DNA of 64,000 nt from Carettochelys insculpta (taxonomy: Eukaryota > Chordata > Testudines > Carettochelyidae). Below, one piece after another: positions 23,987-35,060 of this stretch. A program made the position numbers and the translations under genes. Positions within the stretch are counted from its first letter, which is position 1, and every line of letters starts with the position of its first letter. The DNA lies in the NCBI RefSeq assembly GCF_033958435.1, contig NC_134138.1, positions 9,746,001 to 9,810,000 of the forward strand, in the 5' to 3' direction. A model generated the notes under the pieces. That model saw only the letters and a program-made list of their open reading frames with translations, ran no database searches and was not told where the DNA came from.

Positions 23987-24696
23987 GGCTACGTCTACAC
24001 GTGCACCCAACTTCGAAATAGCTTATTTCGATGTTGCGACATCGAAATAGGCTATTTCGATGAATAACGTCTACACGTCCTCCAGGGCTGGCAACGTCGA
24101 TGTTCAACTTCGACGTTGCTCAGCCCAACATCGAAATAGGCACAGCGAGGGAACGTCTACACGCCAAAGTAGCACACATCGAAATAAGGGAGCCAGGCAC
24201 AGCTGCAGACAGGGTCACGGGGCGGACTCAACAGCAAGTCGCTCCCTTAAAGGGCCCCTCCCAGACACACTTTCATTAAACAGTGCAAGATACACAGAGC
24301 CAACAACTAGTTGCAGACCCTGTATATGCAGCACGGACCCCCAGCTGCAGCAGCAGCAGCCAGAAGCCCTGGGCTAAGGGCTGCTGCCCACGGTGACCAC
24401 AGAGCCCCGCAAGGGCTGGAGAGAGAGTATCTCTCAACCCCCCAGCTGATGGCCGCCATGGAGGACCCCGCTATTTCGATGTTGCGGGACGCGGATCGTC
24501 TACACGTCCCTACTTCGATGTTGAACGTCGAAGTAGGGCGCTATTCCCATCCGCTCATGGGGTTAGCGACTTCGACGTCTCGCCGCCTAACGTCGATTTC
24601 AACTTCGAAATAGCGCCCAACACGTGTAGACGTGACGGGCGCTATTTCGAAGTTACTGCCGCTACTTCGAAGTAGCGTGCACGTGTAGACGCAGCC
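23987..24696 (+). mobile_element. Family A MITE copy 1, TSD CTG
   Basis: 710 bp, ends GGCTACGTCTACACGTGC and GCACGTGTAGACGCAGCC, flanked by CTG at 23984-23986 and 24697-24699. The terminal 120-150 bp on both sides fold back through TTCGAA/ATCGAAATAG words. The 300-bp core is not palindromic: it has CCCTTAAAGGGCCCCTCCC, a CAGCAGCAGCAG tract and GCCGCCATGGAGGACCC. CpG dinucleotides are well kept, so the copy is young. There is no transposase; open frames starting at 24060 and 24311 recur in other copies simply because the DNA does. Confidence 0.9.
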
Positions 24697-24699
24697 CTG

Positions 24700-25241
24700 G
24701 GTTCCAGGATGAACCCATGAGTAGCCCGAGCAAGTTATTTAGCTGATTTGTGCCTCAGTTTTCCCCTATCCTAATGGGATAACACCTGCCACACAGGGAT
24801 TTTATAGGGATTAGCTAATGTTTGGAGCTTCCTGAAAATGTGAAACTCCATGTCAAGCCCGGAGTCTGTTCTTTCTCCCACCCACTGTCTCAGGGGCAGC
24901 CGTGAGGGCAGCAAGCATCTCTCCTTACCAGAGGCCTCATGGGGCTCTTCCTGCTCTGCCTGTTCTCTCGGCTCCTTCGCTCCCTCTGTCTGTCTTCAGC
25001 TGTGTGTCCAGTGTCAGAGCATGGCTATGTCCCAGCAAGGAAAGAACATGTACCTTTATAGGATCTGTTTCAGGATCAGTGTCTCCTGGGAGAGAGCTAA
25101 AGAGAAATCAGCAAGAATAGCAATAGGAATTCCTTGTAACAGTGTTGAAAGGGAAAGGGAAAGAAGGATCTGACCTTAGCAGAATCCACCTGGATTGTTT
25201 CCTGCTTGTCCTCAAATTCTCTTGCTCAGTGAACTCATTAT
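24700..25241. other. Unannotated stretch
   Basis: Nothing recognised between the family A and family B MITEs. Confidence 0.4.
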
Positions 25242-25676
25242 GGCTGCGTCTACACGTGCCCCAAACTTTGAAATGGCCATGCAAATGGCCATTTCGAAGT
25301 TTACTAATGAAGCTCTGAAATGCATATTCAGCGCTTCATTAGCATGCGGGCGGCAGCAACGCTTCGAAATTGATGCACGTTGCCGCCGCGCAGCGCGTCC
25401 AGACGGGGCTCCTTTTCGAAAGGGCCCCGCCTACTTCGAAGTCCCCTTATTCCCATGAGCTCACGGGAATAAGGGGACTTCGAAGTAGGTGGCGTGCTTT
25501 CGAAAAGGAGCCCTGCTGGACGCGCCGCGCGGCGGCAAGGAGCGTCAATTTCGAAGCGCGGCTGCCGCCCGCATGCTAATGAAGCGCTGAATATGCATTT
25601 CAGCGCTTCATTAGTAAACTTCGAAATGGCCATTTGCATGGCCATTTCGAAGTTTGGGGCACGTGTAGACACGGCC
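25242..25676. mobile_element. Family B palindromic MITE copy 1, TSD TAT
   Basis: 435 bp, ends GGCTGCGTCTACACGTGCC and GGCACGTGTAGACACGGCC, flanked by TAT at 25239-25241 and 25677-25679. It is nearly one long palindrome centred near 25459. Outer arms carry GGCCATGCAAATGGCCATTT and TTCATTAGCATGCGGGCGGC; the centre has GGGAATAAGGGGACTTCGAA. CpG-rich and young. The open frames on both strands are the same sequence read from either arm. Confidence 0.9.
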
Positions 25677-25679
25677 TAT

Positions 25680-26515
25680 GACATTTTGTCTGATAGTGTG
25701 AAGTTTTTGCTGGGAAATCCCTCTGTTTTGTAGTTAATGGACTTATACTCTCTGGTCAGCTGGCAGCTGTTTCTGGCCTGACCTTAATTTTACCTATCCT
25801 CCCATTTTTCTGCCTTCGTTGTAGGGTGTCTTTTTCTGTGGCTGGAACATCAAGTTGGTCAGGTCTTGAGCTGAAAATGGGGAAAAGAGCTAAAAGCAAG
25901 ATTCTGTTTTATTTTGGATGCTCTAGAGCTAAGATAAGAAAGTGGGAGTCGTCAGTCTCATGGTGGGACTGCTCCAATATTGTATGTCAGACACGGGCTA
26001 AGACTAGATGTTGCACATGTAAGCCATACCCCTTTCTACCACACCCACTTATGCACTGCCATGGTAAAGGGCAGGGAGGGATATTGTGATCATCATACGC
26101 CCTTGGCTTGTTGTGTATGCTAGTGGTTATAGCCTAGTGAGACTGGCTGCATGGAAATATGTATGGAATTGTTGAAGTAGCTGGTTAAGGTAGCTAACAA
26201 AGTTACCCAAAAGTTGCTCGTGTGTCTGAGATTGCCTGGCTCATTGAGGTGGACATATATTGTCCATGTGCACATGTACACAAACAAATTATGCTTGCGT
26301 GTTTGTGTTTAATTAGGTGGCTAATTGGCCTTGGGTGTGCAACAAACATTTGATTTGTCTGAGTTCAAGCTAAAAACCTGGTTTCAAGCCATTTGAAATT
26401 AATGGAAGGAAATCTCCGAGTTCTCCTTTGCCATGACATCTGCAAAAACCAGGACAGTGGTTAGTCTGTTGGTGTGCAGAGACCACTGCCTATCATGCTG
26501 TCCAATATTCTTGTA
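25680..26515. other. Unannotated stretch
   Basis: No gene or repeat recognised. Confidence 0.4.
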
Positions 26516-26842
26516 CAACTTGAACCTCTCTAGTCTGGCACACTCTCTTGTCCAGCAACATCTATAATCCAAAATGATTTTAGTTAGCTGGATGACCACT
26601 TTTCATAGGTGTGTCCAAGTTTCCCACAGTTCCATAAAGTTTGTTTACAGACACCAGTCCTGACTCTCAGTGTTCTGTACTGTTATTTAGCTCTAATTTT
26701 TCCCTAAATGTCTTCAAAGAGCCCAGTAAGCAGTGGAAGTGTTGATAATGCTGCTAGACAATATTGACCTCCTGCAGTCTGGCAAATTTTCTGGTTTGGC
26801 TTTGGTCAGGTCCCAAGGGTGCCAAACTATGGGTTCAACCTG
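26516..26842. mobile_element. Tigger-like (Tc1/mariner) MITE, TSD TA
   Basis: The left end CAACTTGAACCTCTCTAG and the right end CTATGGGTTCAACCTG are inverted repeats of the CAGGTTGA type used by Tigger/MER2-like elements. TA occurs directly outside both ends (26514-26515 and 26843-26844). A related copy lies inverted at 33042-33366. No transposase is seen. Confidence 0.75.
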
Positions 26843-26844
26843 TA

Positions 26845-27760
26845 CTTCCCTGTTTGTATCCATCTGTTGTCACTTGTACATTGCTTGGGACAGGGATAGT
26901 CATTTTGTGCAGCGTCCATAGAGTGCCTAGCACAGCGACCCAGGCACCCCTCAAAGCCAGCTGGCAAAGCTCACAGGAGGTGCCTAGTTATTTACAGAGA
27001 TTCCCCTGAGGTTGGATGTATATTAGAGTTCACAGAAGGGTGGCACGTGAGGGAGGCATTACCCCACTGATTGTCAGAACCATGACAGAAGGGGTGTATG
27101 GATACTACTGAAGAAGCTGTGTGTCTTTGTTTAAAAGTTTGCTCTTGGGATTGAAGCAGATCACCAGGATGTGCTATGCCTTGGAAACGTTCCTGGGATG
27201 CCATCGTACCCAGTTTTGTGATGCAAGTCACTACCCACTGCCCTCAGCATGAGCAAATCTTGTCTGTGCCTGCCTGAATCCACCAGGCTCTAGCAGCAGT
27301 AGTCCTGTCTTCCAGGTCTCCACAAGCTTTGGTCTCTTAGTACAGGCAGTGACAGGCACATGCTGTCCTGCAAATATTTGGAGTATTCCCTGCAGTGTCC
27401 ACGTCTTATCTATGACCACTAGGAATTACCAGGCCCGCTGTTCTAAATCTAACAGTAAACACCAGCTTGTATGATTCCCATAAGATCCCCACCGCACTTA
27501 CCACCGCAGCACTGAAATGTAGTTACAGTGGAAACAAGAATAAGTTTATCATCAGACGAGAGAGTGCAGTAATGTTAAGTAATAATATTGGGAACAAATG
27601 GTTACATATAAAAGAAAATCATAATGCACTTTCTAGAGACTAAATTTAACCAGCATGCTAATCTGCTGTCTAAAGAAACTTATCTTCCTCTCCAGCATTT
27701 TCAACCAAGCCAGGTTGAGATCCCACTTTCATGAATGAAATTCACTGCTCTTTTTCTTCC
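26845..27760. other. Unannotated stretch
   Basis: No gene or repeat recognised. Confidence 0.4.
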
Positions 27761-27763
27761 TAA

Positions 27764-28054
27764 GGCTACATCTACACTACTAAGGAAGATCGACCTGCTC
27801 AGGGCTGCTGCTCTATGGTTTGATATCACACATCTAGTTTGGATGCATGAAATCGAGCTCTCTGGGGTCACAGTCTACCCCTGTACTCCTCATGAAGAGT
27901 AACAGATGTCGATGGGAGAAACTCTCCCATTGACCTTCCCCTGTATAGATAGACAAATTAGCTGAGTACCGATACGTCCATTTTAGCTATGCAATTGGTG
28001 TAGCTAAAATTGCATATCTGCAGTCAACTTCCCACGCCTAGTATAGACATAGCC
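27764..28054. mobile_element. Family D MITE, TSD TAA
   Basis: 291 bp, ends GGCTACATCTACACTAC and AGTATAGACATAGCC, flanked by TAA at 27761-27763 and 28055-28057. The core contains GTCGATGGGAGAAACTCTCC, which is a small hairpin. Related diverged copies are at 1624-1905 and probably 51192-51425. It is non-coding. Confidence 0.85.
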
Positions 28055-28224
28055 TAAGTGAGGCTTGACCAGATGTCTTATCTGCCCCCCAAATATAAGA
28101 AAACAAACCTTGGAAGACCACCTCAAGTTACAGTTCCTAACTTTTTTCGCCTTCTTGTTAGAATTTTTTGAAGGTCTTACAGTCCTTCATTTGCATCCAG
28201 TGGCGGAAGGAGAGTGACAGAGAG

Positions 28225-30293
28225 GTAGGCGTGTTCATCTGTACTCCAGCAAAACAAGGCAGCAGAAATGTAGCGCTTTAAAGACTAACAGAATGATTTA
28301 TTTGGTGATGAGCTTTCATGGGACAGACACACTTCTTCAGATCAATTTTGTTTCCAATACAGACTGACATTTACAAGTACAGAGGACCAAAAAAAACCAA
28401 AACAATGCAATAACGGCTACGTCTACACGTGAAGCCAACGTCGATATAGCTTATTTCGATGTAGCAACATCAAAATAGGCTATTTCGATGAATAACGTCT
28501 ACACGTCCTCCAGGGCTGGCAACGTCGATGTTCAACTTCGACGTTGGGCGGCACCACATCGAAATAGGCGCTGCGAGGGTACGTCTACACGCCAAAGTAG
28601 CACACATCGAAATAAGGGTGCCAGGCACAGCTGCAGACAGGGTCACAGGGCGGACTCAACAGCCAGCCGCTCCCTTAAAGGGCCCCTCCCAGACACAGTT
28701 GCACTAAACAATACAAGATACACAAAGCCGACAACTGGTTGCAGACTCTGTGCCTGCAGCATGGATCCCCAGCTGCCGCAGCAGCAGCCAGAAGCCCTGG
28801 GCTAAGGGCTGCTGCCCACGGTGACCATAGAGCCCCGCAGGGGCTGGAGAGAGAGCATCTCTCAACCCCCCAGCTGATGGCCACCATGGAGGACCCGGCA
28901 ATTTCGACGTTGCGGGACGCGGATCGTCTACACGGTCCCTAGTTCGACGTTGAACGTCGAAGTAGGGCGCTATTCCGATCCCCTCATGAGGTTAGCGACT
29001 TCGATGTCTCGCCGCCTAACGTCGAAGTTAACTTCGAAATAGCGCCCGACGCGTGTAGCCGTGACGGGCGCTATTTCGAAGTTAGTGCCGCTACTTCGAA
29101 GTAGCGTGCACGTGTAGACACAGCTAAAAACTGACAAATAGAAGGAAAGGGGTGAGAGGTGGGGGGATGTTAATTGTCTTGTCTGAGGTAATTATGATCA
29201 TCAAAGGAAAGGAATCAGTCCTTGTAATGCATGAGGTAGTTGATGTCTCTGTTCATACCACGTGTTAATGTGTCAAATTTGAATATGTACTGTAACTCAG
29301 AAATCTTTCACTCTAATCTGTTGTAAAATTCTGTGTTACAGGACACAGATTCTCAGGTCTTTAACAGAATGGCCCACTCCATTGAAGTGTTCACTGAATG
29401 GCTTATGTGTATTGAGTTTGTTGATGTCTGTTCTGTGTCCATTTATTCTTTGGTGAAGGTTTTGTCCAGTCTATCCAATGTACATAGTATCAGGGCATTG
29501 CTGGCACGTAAAGGCATATATATCATTGCTGAAAGTGCACGAGAATGTGCCTTTGATCTTGTAACTAACATGGTTAGGTCCAGTGATGGTATCCCCAGAA
29601 TAAATATGTGAATAAAGTTGGCAGTGGGGTTTGTTGCAAGGAAAAGTTCCAGGATTAGTATTACTGTGGTGTAGCCTGTGACTGCTGGTGAGAATTTTTC
29701 TCAGGTTTGGAGGTTGTCTATAGGAAAGGACAGGCCTGTCACCTAGAGCCTTCTTAAGCGTACCATCCTGATTCAGAGGAGGGTGTAGATTTTTAATGTT
29801 GCACTGCGGGGGTTTGAGTTGGGGGCTATAGTGATAAGTGGTGTTCTGATGTTGATCTCCTTGGGCCTATCTTGAAGTAGCTGGTTTCTGGGTATTCGTC
29901 TGGCCCTGTCAATTTGTTTTTTTTACTTCTCCCACTGTGTAATTCAGTTTTATAAATGCTTTGTGGAGGTCTTGTAGTTTTTGGTCTCTGTCAGTAGGAT
30001 CAGAGCAGATGTAATTGTATCTGTGGGCTTGACTGTAAATGATGGATCATGTGGTGTGAGCTGGATGGAAGCAGAGGCGTGTAGGTAAGTGTAGCAGTCA
30101 GTGGATTTCTGGTACAGGGTGGTGTCGATGTGGCCATCAGTGATTTGTACTGTAGTATCCAGGAAAACTATTTCTTGTGTGGAGTAGTCAAGGCTGAGAT
30201 TGATGGTAGGCAGCAGGTTGTTAAAATCTCTGTGGAATTCTTTCAGTCTCTTTATGGTGGGTCCAAATGATAAAGATGTGATCGATGTAGTAG
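28225..30293 (-). pseudogene. Penelope-like retroelement, degraded, GIY-YIG endonuclease end
   Basis: Read on the minus strand, the element starts at its RT active-site region (YIDHIFIIWT near 30290, where the family has YxDD). It goes on through NLLPTINLSLDYSTQEIVFL near 30200 and LYQKSTDCYTYLHA near 30110. The linker with KNLHPPLNQDGTLKKAL lies near 29770. The GIY-YIG-type part has SYKIKGTFSCT and CQQCPDTMYIG at about 29560-29490, then QRINGHRTDINKLNTHKPFS at about 29450-29390 and GMNRDINYLMHYKD near 29240. The 3' tail ends at about 28225. This RT-thumb-linker-endonuclease order is that of Penelope-like elements. Frameshifts, stops and loss of the second active-site Asp (YIDH) show that it is dead. 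A family A MITE at 28415-29125 splits its 3' UTR. Confidence 0.8.
28415..29125 (+). mobile_element. Family A MITE copy 2, nested in Penelope-like element
   Basis: 711 bp, GGCTACGTCTACACGTG at the left and CACGTGTAGACACAGCT at the right. The core is shared with copy 1 (ATGGATCCCCAGCTGCC, then GCCACCATGGAGGACCC near 28881). The Penelope-like 3' UTR continues on both sides, so the MITE arrived later. The target duplication is unclear: TAA precedes the C before the left end and TAA overlaps the right end. Confidence 0.88.
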
Positions 30294-30295
30294 CA

Positions 30296-30370
30296 ACGAA
30301 GGGTCCTGTGGCACCTTATAGACTAACAGAAAAGTTTTGAGCATGAGCTTTCGTGAGCACAGACTCACTA
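30296..30370 (-). repeat. Penelope-type 3' tail fragment (type 1)
   Basis: On the minus strand it reads GAAAGCTCATGCTC, then CTGTTAGTCTATAAGGTGCC and ACAGGACCCTTCG. It abuts the point where the Penelope-like RT at 30293 is truncated, so it sits between two larger Penelope-like pieces. Confidence 0.6.
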
Positions 30371-30385
30371 GTGTCATGTATATTT

Positions 30386-30730
30386 CTGAGTTAGAGTACG
30401 TATTCAAATTCGACACATTAACAGGTGGTATGAACAGAGACATTAACTATCTCACACATTACAAGGACTGCTTCCCTTCCTTTGATGCTTGTAATTATCT
30501 CAGACAGGACAATTAACGCCCCCCGACCTTCTACCCCTTTCCTTCCATCCTCTTTGATTTGTCATTTTTGTTGTAATTTCTTTTCTTTTTGGTCTTCTGT
30601 ACTTATCAGTGTCAGTCTGTATTGGAAAAGAAATTGATCTGAAGAAGTGGGTCTGTCCCCTGAAAGCTCATCACTGAATAAATCATTTTGTTAGTCTTTA
30701 AAGTGCCACATTTCTGCTGCTTTGTTTTGT
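30386..30730 (+). pseudogene. Inverted Penelope-like partner: ORF end and 3' tail
   Basis: The plus strand carries the end of the Penelope-like protein (SELEYVFKFDTLTGGMNRDI, HYKDCFPSFDACNYLRQDN then TAA at about 30508). The 3' UTR follows, then the tail GATCTGAAGAAGTGGGTC, GAAAGCTCATCACTGAATAA and TTTAAAGTGCCACATTTCTG. The segment is the reverse complement of 29165-29305 plus the tail at 28225-28400, about 88% identical over the coding end by hand. Penelope-like elements are known for terminal repeats in direct or inverted arrangement, which this may represent. An independent 5'-truncated insertion is the alternative. Confidence 0.75.
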
Positions 30731-30963
30731 TGGTGGAAGGAGAATCATTCTGAATGAGACTATACTTAGTATGGTATATATGCACACAGATAGAAGGGTA
30801 AGTATCTCTTGCCTGACAGCAAACCTGCTTTTTAGCTTTGCTGGTGACTCCTCCCTCAGACGCAGACTTTAAGAACAAGTTTTCAGTGTGGTGTTATGTT
30901 TATGTATGCATAATTCTTTCGGTGTATACCAGTTTTTATATGAGACCTCATATGGCACTCTTT

Positions 30964-31324
30964 GGCTATGTCTACACTAGCCCCAAACTTCGAAATGGCC
31001 ACACAAATGGCCATTTCGAAGTTTACTAATGAAGCGCTGAAATGCATATTCAGCGCTCCATTAACGTGCGGGCAGCTGCGGCACTTCGAAATTGACGTGC
31101 CTCGCCATCTTGGGAATAAGGGGACTTCGAAGTAGGCGGTGTCCTTTCGAAAAGGAGCCCCTTTGGGACTAGCCGCACAGCGGCGAGGCGCGTCAATTTC
31201 GAAGTGCCGCGGCCGCCCTCATGCTAATGAAGCACTGAATATGCATTTCAGCGCTTCATTAGTAAACTTCGAAATGGCCATTTGTGTGGCCATTTTGAAG
31301 TTTGGGGCTAGTGTAGACACGGCC
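30964..31324. mobile_element. Family B MITE copy 2, TSD TTT
   Basis: 361 bp, GGCTATGTCTACACTAGCCC to GGGCTAGTGTAGACACGGCC, with TTT at 30961-30963 and 31325-31327. It has the same foldback arms as copy 1. The left inner arm near 31100 is shortened, so the centre is asymmetric (internal deletion relative to copy 1). Confidence 0.88.
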
Positions 31325-31327
31325 TTT

Positions 31328-32015
31328 GGCTATGTCTACACTAGCACACTACTTCGAAGTAGCCTATTTCGATGTAAGAACATCGAAATAGGCTACTTTG
31401 ATGCGTATTGTCTAGACATCCTCCAGGGTTGGTGCCTTCAACGTTCAACGTCGAAGTAGCGACGGAGAATGTCGGAAGGAGCCACCCCGGAAGGAAATGC
31501 GGAGTGTACACACACACAAGCGCTCCTTGTCGAAATAAGAGGCTAGCAAAGCCCCAAGCCTCCCCCTTAAAGGGCCCCTCCCAGACACACTCGGCCTTCA
31601 CAGCACGAGATCCACAGAGCCAACAACCGATTGCAGACCCCATGCACGCAGCCTGGACCCACAGCAGTAGCAGCAGCAGCCAGAAGCCCTGGGCTAAGGG
31701 CTGCTGCACACGGCAACCATAGAGCCCTGCAGGGGCTGGACAGAGTGTCTCTCAACCCCTCAGCTGATGGCCACCATGGAGGACCCTCCTATTTCGACAT
31801 AGCAGGACGTGGATCATCTACACACACCCTACTTCGACATTGAACGTCGAAGTAGGGCGCGATTCCCATCTTCGGATAGGAATAGTGATTTTGACGTCTT
31901 GCTGCTCAATGTCGATTTCAACATCGAAATAGCTCACGGCACATGTAGACGTGACGCGTACTATTTCGATGTTGTGCTAGCTACTTCGAAGTAGCTGGCT
32001 AGTGTAGATGCACCC
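31328..32015 (+). mobile_element. Family A MITE copy 3, abutting family B copy
   Basis: 688 bp, begins GGCTATGTCTACACTAGC directly after the TTT shared with the preceding MITE and ends GCTAGTGTAGATGCACCC. The core is shared with the other copies (CCCTTAAAGGGCCCCTCCC, CAGCAGCAGCCAGAAGCCC, GCCACCATGGAGGACCC). It has more CpG decay than copies 1, 2, 4 and 5, so it is older. The right flank is ATT, a one-base mismatch to TTT. Confidence 0.85.
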
Positions 32016-32018
32016 ATT

Positions 32019-33041
32019 GAGTACTGCTTGCTCAGCAGAGCAGTCAGTTGAGATGGAACTGGTAAGCTGGGGGTGCCCTGTTTTTAAAGATGCAGCCAAT
32101 CCATGAGTCTGGCAATGGTCCAGTGGAACAGGGCTGGACAGGGCAGGGAGACACTTGGAAGCTGTGAGGGTTGGAGTGTGCCTATAGCTAACCTGAACAC
32201 AGTGGGACTGTCAAGCCCAGATGGGAATGCTTGTGTTGCTTGGAGGAGGTGGAGTTGCGGAGCTGACCCCTTTCGGGAACATAGCAAAGGTGGTAGCAAA
32301 GTGCTTAACATCCCTAGTTACCTCTTACAAGCATCACAGGTCATGGTCCATGACGAGGGCTACTAGGTGCAATGGAGATGCAACAAGAATACTAACAATA
32401 ACCAAATTGACTGCAGTAGGCATTGGATCAGGCCTTGAGTGCATACAAATGGACACATGCCAATGCATGTGGCTAAATGTGAAAGTCTGGCTCCAAATAT
32501 ATTCGAGAAGCAATCTGCTTAATTTTCCAGCCAAATGATAGTGCTGATCACTGTGTTCCTTTTATGGTCAATTTCTGCTGTTCTGAGAGGGAGTAATGAT
32601 AGTGCCTAGAATATACACACTCAATGAGGAAAGCATGGGAGTGACAACCAAATATGGAGGAATCGAAAAGTCACTGATAATAAGGAAATTAATTCTTTAT
32701 TTAGCTGTATTAATATGTAGTTCCCTTTTGAGGATTCAAAATGCTTTAGAGAATTACAAATTTGTGTACAGGTCTGGGTCTAGTTTGCCATTGGAATAGA
32801 TAAATAAATACCAAAATCTAAATACAATTATTTTTCCTCATTCCATAGTTACAGTCACCTTTGGGATAGGACACAACGCTGGTATAAATTAAAAACTCTT
32901 GTAATTGAATTTAATTCCTCTGAGAGGTGAGTGCTCAATGGAAGGTAACATAAAGGAAGGAAAAAGGAGTTTTTCAAGGCATTTCTGAGAGAGGCTGTAC
33001 CCATAGCTCTATCCAAGAAGCTGCTGTTTTGACCTGTAATA
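32019..33041. other. Unannotated stretch
   Basis: No gene or repeat recognised. Confidence 0.4.
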
Positions 33042-33366
33042 CAGGTTGAGCTTCTCTCGACCAACACCCTTGGGAACTGACTGGTGCTGAATGAGAGAAT
33101 TTGCTGGACCATGGGAGGTCAATATTGTCTAGCATATTACCCACACTTCGACTGCTTACTGGACTCTTAGAAGACATTTAGAGATAAATTACAACCAAAT
33201 AACACCACAGGACACTGAGAGCCAGGACTAGTGGGTGTAAACAAGCTTTATGGGACCTTGAGAACTTGACCACACCCATGATAAGTGGTTGTTCATCTAA
33301 CTAAAATCATGTCAGATTACAGATGTTGCCGGACAAGAGCGTTCCTGATTAGAGAGGTTCAACCTG
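33042..33366. mobile_element. Tigger-like MITE copy 2
   Basis: The ends CAGGTTGAGCTTCTCTCG and GAGAGGTTCAACCTG resemble the element at 26516-26842 in inverted orientation. Left flank TA, right flank TG (one-base decay of TA). The internal words GGACCTTGAG, GTTCATCTAACTAAAATCAT and GATGTTGCCGGACAAGAG have counterparts in the first copy. It is non-coding. Confidence 0.7.
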
Positions 33367-33429
33367 TGGTTATTTTACAGCTGTTTTTGATTAGTAAGCC
33401 CAATAAAGCACTATGTACTGGGCTTAAGA

Positions 33430-33866
33430 GGCTGCTTCTACACTCGCCCCCTCATGTCAGAGGTGGAACAGTAATGAGGCAACTCGAAGCAGGCTCATGA
33501 GGTGTTAACATGCATATTCAGCGCCTCATTAGCATAATGGTGGCCATGTGAATTTAGAAGTTCAGATTTCGAATGGCAGATTGACAGTGTAGATTGGAGC
33601 AGCTTCGAAATAAGCCTCCTGCTTCGACATGCCCTTACTCCCAATAGTTTTATGGGAGTAAAGGAGTGTTGAAGTGGGGTGCTTATTTCGAAGCTGCCCC
33701 AATCTACGGCGTCCATCTTCAGTTCGAAGTCTGCACTTCGAAATTTACACAGCCACAGTTATGGTAATGAGGCGCTGAATATGCACATTAGCACCTTATT
33801 AGCCTGCTTCAAATTGCCTCATTACCATGCCACCTCTGATGGGACAGGATGAGTGTAGAAGAAGCC
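33430..33866. mobile_element. Family B-like MITE copy 4, diverged
   Basis: 437 bp with ends GGCTGCTTCTACACTCGCC and GAGTGTAGAAGAAGCC and flanks AGA and AGG. It keeps the foldback plan of family B (GCATATTCAGCGCCTCATTA near 33512, CTTACTCCCAATAG facing TTTATGGGAGTAAAGG in the centre) but with different outer arms (CTCATGTCAGAGGTGG / CCACCTCTGATGGGAC). It is probably a separate subfamily. Confidence 0.75.
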
Positions 33867-33869
33867 AGG

Positions 33870-34471
33870 GACTTACATACACTTTCTGAAAACTCTTGGA
33901 GATCAGGCAGTTTGAAAAACACCATAAGGTAAGTTTGTTAGTTCATTCTTTTGTTTTTTCTTTCAGAAGGAGGAAAAATACTTCCAAATGAAAGGTACCT
34001 CGTTTCGTACTAGACTCTGTCCATGACAAACTTGCAGTTTTCAAATTAGCCGTTTAAAAAAACATACAGAGCCAAAAATCTCTTCATCTATCAGTCGTTA
34101 AAAAGATTAGTTTTTTCTCTTTAAAATCAATTAGCAAATGTAAAATGTCATGACTATATATAGGCTATAGATACACAACGTGAGTGTTCTACTGGATGTT
34201 CCCATTTGGTGGTGGTGCGTGGACTCGGCAGAGGGACTCACATGCTGAGATTTTCTTGTGAGTCATGCTGCCACCAGTTAGAAAAGCTCGAAGCCAGCCT
34301 TTTAGTTTTGCCCTATTACCTCATTACTCTCCATTCCCCACTCTGCTGGTCTACTGCCAGTTTCAAACTCCCACTAAGACTATGTCTGTACTGGAAGTGG
34401 AAGGTGCGATTGTAGCACAGCTAAGAATACATAGTCTAAGTGTAATTCAGCTAGCACAGGTAACGGCAGTA
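33870..34471. other. Unannotated stretch
   Basis: No gene or repeat recognised. Confidence 0.4.
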
Positions 34472-34479
34472 ATGTAGAT

Positions 34480-34833
34480 TAGTGTTTCTCAACCTTTTTT
34501 AATGAAGCACCCATGTAATTTATATATATGTATATGTATAAAGTACCCCCAGTAGCTACATTTTTCAGACACACAATTTTTTTTCTACCATTGCAACACA
34601 CTTTTTTTAAAACAACTTAATTGTAACTGGTTGGTTGGAAGAAATTGCCTATAGGCAATAAATTTTCCATTGTACTTCTGATTGTGCAAAAATGATATAA
34701 AAATAATTAGATGAAAATAAAATGTCATTTTTTTTAATTCGTGAAAAAGGATGAGACACATGGAGTTAATGTACTCTCTGGACGAGCGCTGTGCACCCCC
34801 AGGGGTACATGTACCCCAGGTTGAGAACCACTG
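34480..34833. mobile_element. hAT-type MITE
   Basis: The left end TAGTGTTTCTCAACCTTTT and the right end CAGGTTGAGAACCACTG are typical hAT (Charlie-like) inverted repeats. Flanks ATGTAGAT (34472-34479) and GTGTAGAC (34834-34841) match at 6 of 8 positions. 354 bp, AT-rich, no transposase. Confidence 0.75.
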
Positions 34834-34854
34834 GTGTAGACTATGGTGGTCTGG

Positions 34855-35060
34855 CATCAGCAGAGGCTGATAACCAGAATACAAGACCACCAGCTGATCT
34901 TGTGTAATGCTGACAGGTAGAACCAAACCTGAGACCTCTGGGGCTGAGTGCATGAGCCTCTACCATCTGAGCAAAAACCCAGCTGCCTCTTGGCTGAGGC
35001 TGTAGAGCAGACCCCTTCTTTCACTCTTTAAGGGATGTAAGCTCTGCTACATTGGACATT
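34855..35060 (-). mobile_element. tRNA-derived SINE, minus strand
   Basis: The minus strand reads TGCTCAGATGGTAGAGG (box A-like), then CAGGTTTGGTTCTACC (box B-like), separated by GCTCATGCACTCAGCCCCAG. Upstream there is an extra stretch including CTGCTCTACAGCCTCAGCC. The same arrangement occurs on the plus strand at 47360-47560 and 55250-55440. Box spacing and wording fit a tRNA-related pol III promoter, but the copy is a repeat and not a functional tRNA gene. Confidence 0.65.

Noticed and set aside
24060..24613. Recurrent approximately 100-codon frames in family A MITEs starting MNNVYTSSRAGNVDV or MQTL
   Set aside because: They recur because the DNA is repeated. They differ by frame breaks between copies, run through palindromic arms and show no protein domain.
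25328..25672. Long frames on both strands of the family B palindrome
   Set aside because: The plus- and minus-strand frames are the same arm sequence read twice, an artefact of the foldback.
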